Under the pieces are notes generated by a model. That model was not told where the DNA came from and searched no databases. It saw only the letters and a program-made list of their open reading frames with translations. Of a DNA stretch of 6,108 nt, positions 5,405-6,108 are shown piece after piece. Both the position numbers and the translations under genes were made by a program. Origin of the DNA: Candidatus Rokuibacteriota bacterium (GTDB lineage Bacteria; Methylomirabilota; Methylomirabilia; Rokubacteriales; CSP1-6); the NCBI GenBank assembly GCA_003221595.1, contig QHSM01000447.1, forward strand, positions 1-6,108. Reading direction: 5' to 3'. Position 1 is the stretch's first letter; each line of letters opens with the position of its first letter.

Positions 5405-6108
5405 ATGGCATCGATCACGCGTCGCCGCTTTCTGACAACCACGACCGGTACCGGCCTGGCGGGCATCTTCGCCGCCGGCATCCCGCCCGCGCGCGGGCAG
5501 CAGCGGGAGATCTCGTATCTCTGCTGGAACAACTTCGCGCCGCTCATGGACAAGAAGCTGGACGAGATCGCCGTGCGCTTCACCAAGGACACCGGCATCA
5601 AGATCAAGATCGACCACATCGCGGCGCCCCAGCAGGCCGCGAAGTACGCGTCCGAGGTCCAGTCCCAATCCGGCCACGACCTGGTCGAGATGCGCATGCA
5701 CTTCCCGTGGCTCTACGAGGGACAGCTGGTCGACCTCTCGGACATCGTGGGCGAGCTGGAGAAGAAGTACGGCAAGGTACTCTCCTCGGCGGCCGAGACC
5801 GCCCAGGTCCGCGGCGTCTGGCGGGCCGTCCCGCAGTACCACGGCATGTTCGTGGCCACCTACCGGGAGGACCTCTTCAAGAAAGCGGGGCTCAAGATCC
5901 CCGACACGTGGGAGGACCTCTACACCGTCGGCAAGGAGCTGAAGAAGATGGGACACCCGGTGGGGATTCCCATCAGCCAGAATTACGACACCATCTCGAC
6001 CGGGGGGCCGGTACTCTGGTCGTTCGGCGGGCTCGAGGTCGACAAGGACGGCAAGACCGTCAAGATCAACAGTCCGCAGACCGCGCAGATGGTCGAGTGG
6101 TACAAGAA
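5405..6108 (+). CDS. Tat-exported ABC transporter solute-binding protein (family 1), 3' end cut by window edge
   Basis: Periplasmic binding protein that captures a ligand, probably a sugar or similar small solute, and delivers it to an ABC importer. The 234 visible residues begin MASITRRRFLTTTTGTGLAG, with a twin-arginine motif TRRRFL at 5-10 and a hydrophobic stretch to about residue 26; cleavage is likely after ARG (29-31), giving mature QQREISYLCWNNF. The mature part has typical family 1 features: an opening strand, FTKDTGIKIKIDHIAAP at 59-75, SQSGHDLVEMRMHFPWLYEGQLVDLSD at about 87-113, a hinge-like AVPQYHGMFVATYREDLFKKAGLKIPDTWEDL at about 141-172, and VLWSFGGLEVDKDGKTVKINSP at about 203-224. 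Family members have about 400-450 residues, so roughly 40% is missing at the right edge. Export in folded form by Tat is common for this family in some soil lineages. Permease and ATPase genes would be expected downstream. The ligand cannot be deduced. Confidence 0.92.
   Translation, partial: MASITRRRFLTTTTGTGLAGIFAAGIPPARGQQREISYLCWNNFAPLMDKKLDEIAVRFTKDTGIKIKIDHIAAPQQAAKYASEVQSQSGHDLVEMRMHFPWLYEGQLVDLSDIVGELEKKYGKVLSSAAETAQVRGVWRAVPQYHGMFVATYREDLFKKAGLKIPDTWEDLYTVGKELKKMGHPVGIPISQNYDTISTGGPVLWSFGGLEVDKDGKTVKINSPQTAQMVEWYK

Overview
The window is a GC-rich, densely packed bacterial segment with GC-rich third codon positions, GTG starts and very short intergenic gaps. Its gene content is a glycosyltransferase, a thiamine-diphosphate enzyme relic, an LLM flavin monooxygenase-like protein, a RhaD-type aldolase/dehydrogenase, a secreted sulfatase-modifying-factor-fold protein and a Tat-exported solute-binding protein. 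This suits a soil or sediment heterotroph such as Candidatus Rokubacteria/Methylomirabilota or a high-GC proteobacterium. That placement is inference only, because no phylogenetic marker gene is present.

Layout. The left two thirds (1-4261) is one minus-strand gene run, read right to left. It begins with a 686-residue class II aldolase/short-chain dehydrogenase fusion (4261-2201). An LLM-class flavin-dependent oxidoreductase follows (2220-1279), whose start overlaps or abuts the fusion's stop. Next is a 137-codon remnant of an acetolactate-synthase-like TPP enzyme (1257-844) that keeps only the C-terminal cofactor-binding part. The run ends with a GT4-like glycosyltransferase (836 to the left edge, 3' end missing). 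The junctions are only a few bases long, so the run is probably one transcript. The first two genes suggest oxidation or cleavage of a deoxysugar or related hydroxy compound; the glycosyltransferase may simply share the transcript.

The right third is on the plus strand and starts divergently, 17 bases from the aldolase start. It holds an exported SUMF1/FGE-fold protein (4279-5124), a 280-base scar-like stretch (5125-5404), and the first 234 codons of a Tat-dependent ABC-transporter solute-binding protein (5405 to the right edge) with a strong Shine-Dalgarno. The scar-like stretch contains a short coding-like piece and, in another frame, the last membrane helix and tail of an RND efflux pump. 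Permease and ATPase genes probably follow outside the window.

The most notable points are the two genes that have lost their 5' parts but keep intact 3' ends (the TPP enzyme and the RND pump), and a perfect 7-bp inverted repeat over the divergent start region. The FGE-fold protein also lacks the catalytic cysteine pair of true formylglycine-generating enzymes. I see no CRISPR array, tRNA, rRNA, insertion sequence or convincing intrinsic terminator, and no convincing evidence of a new biological system.
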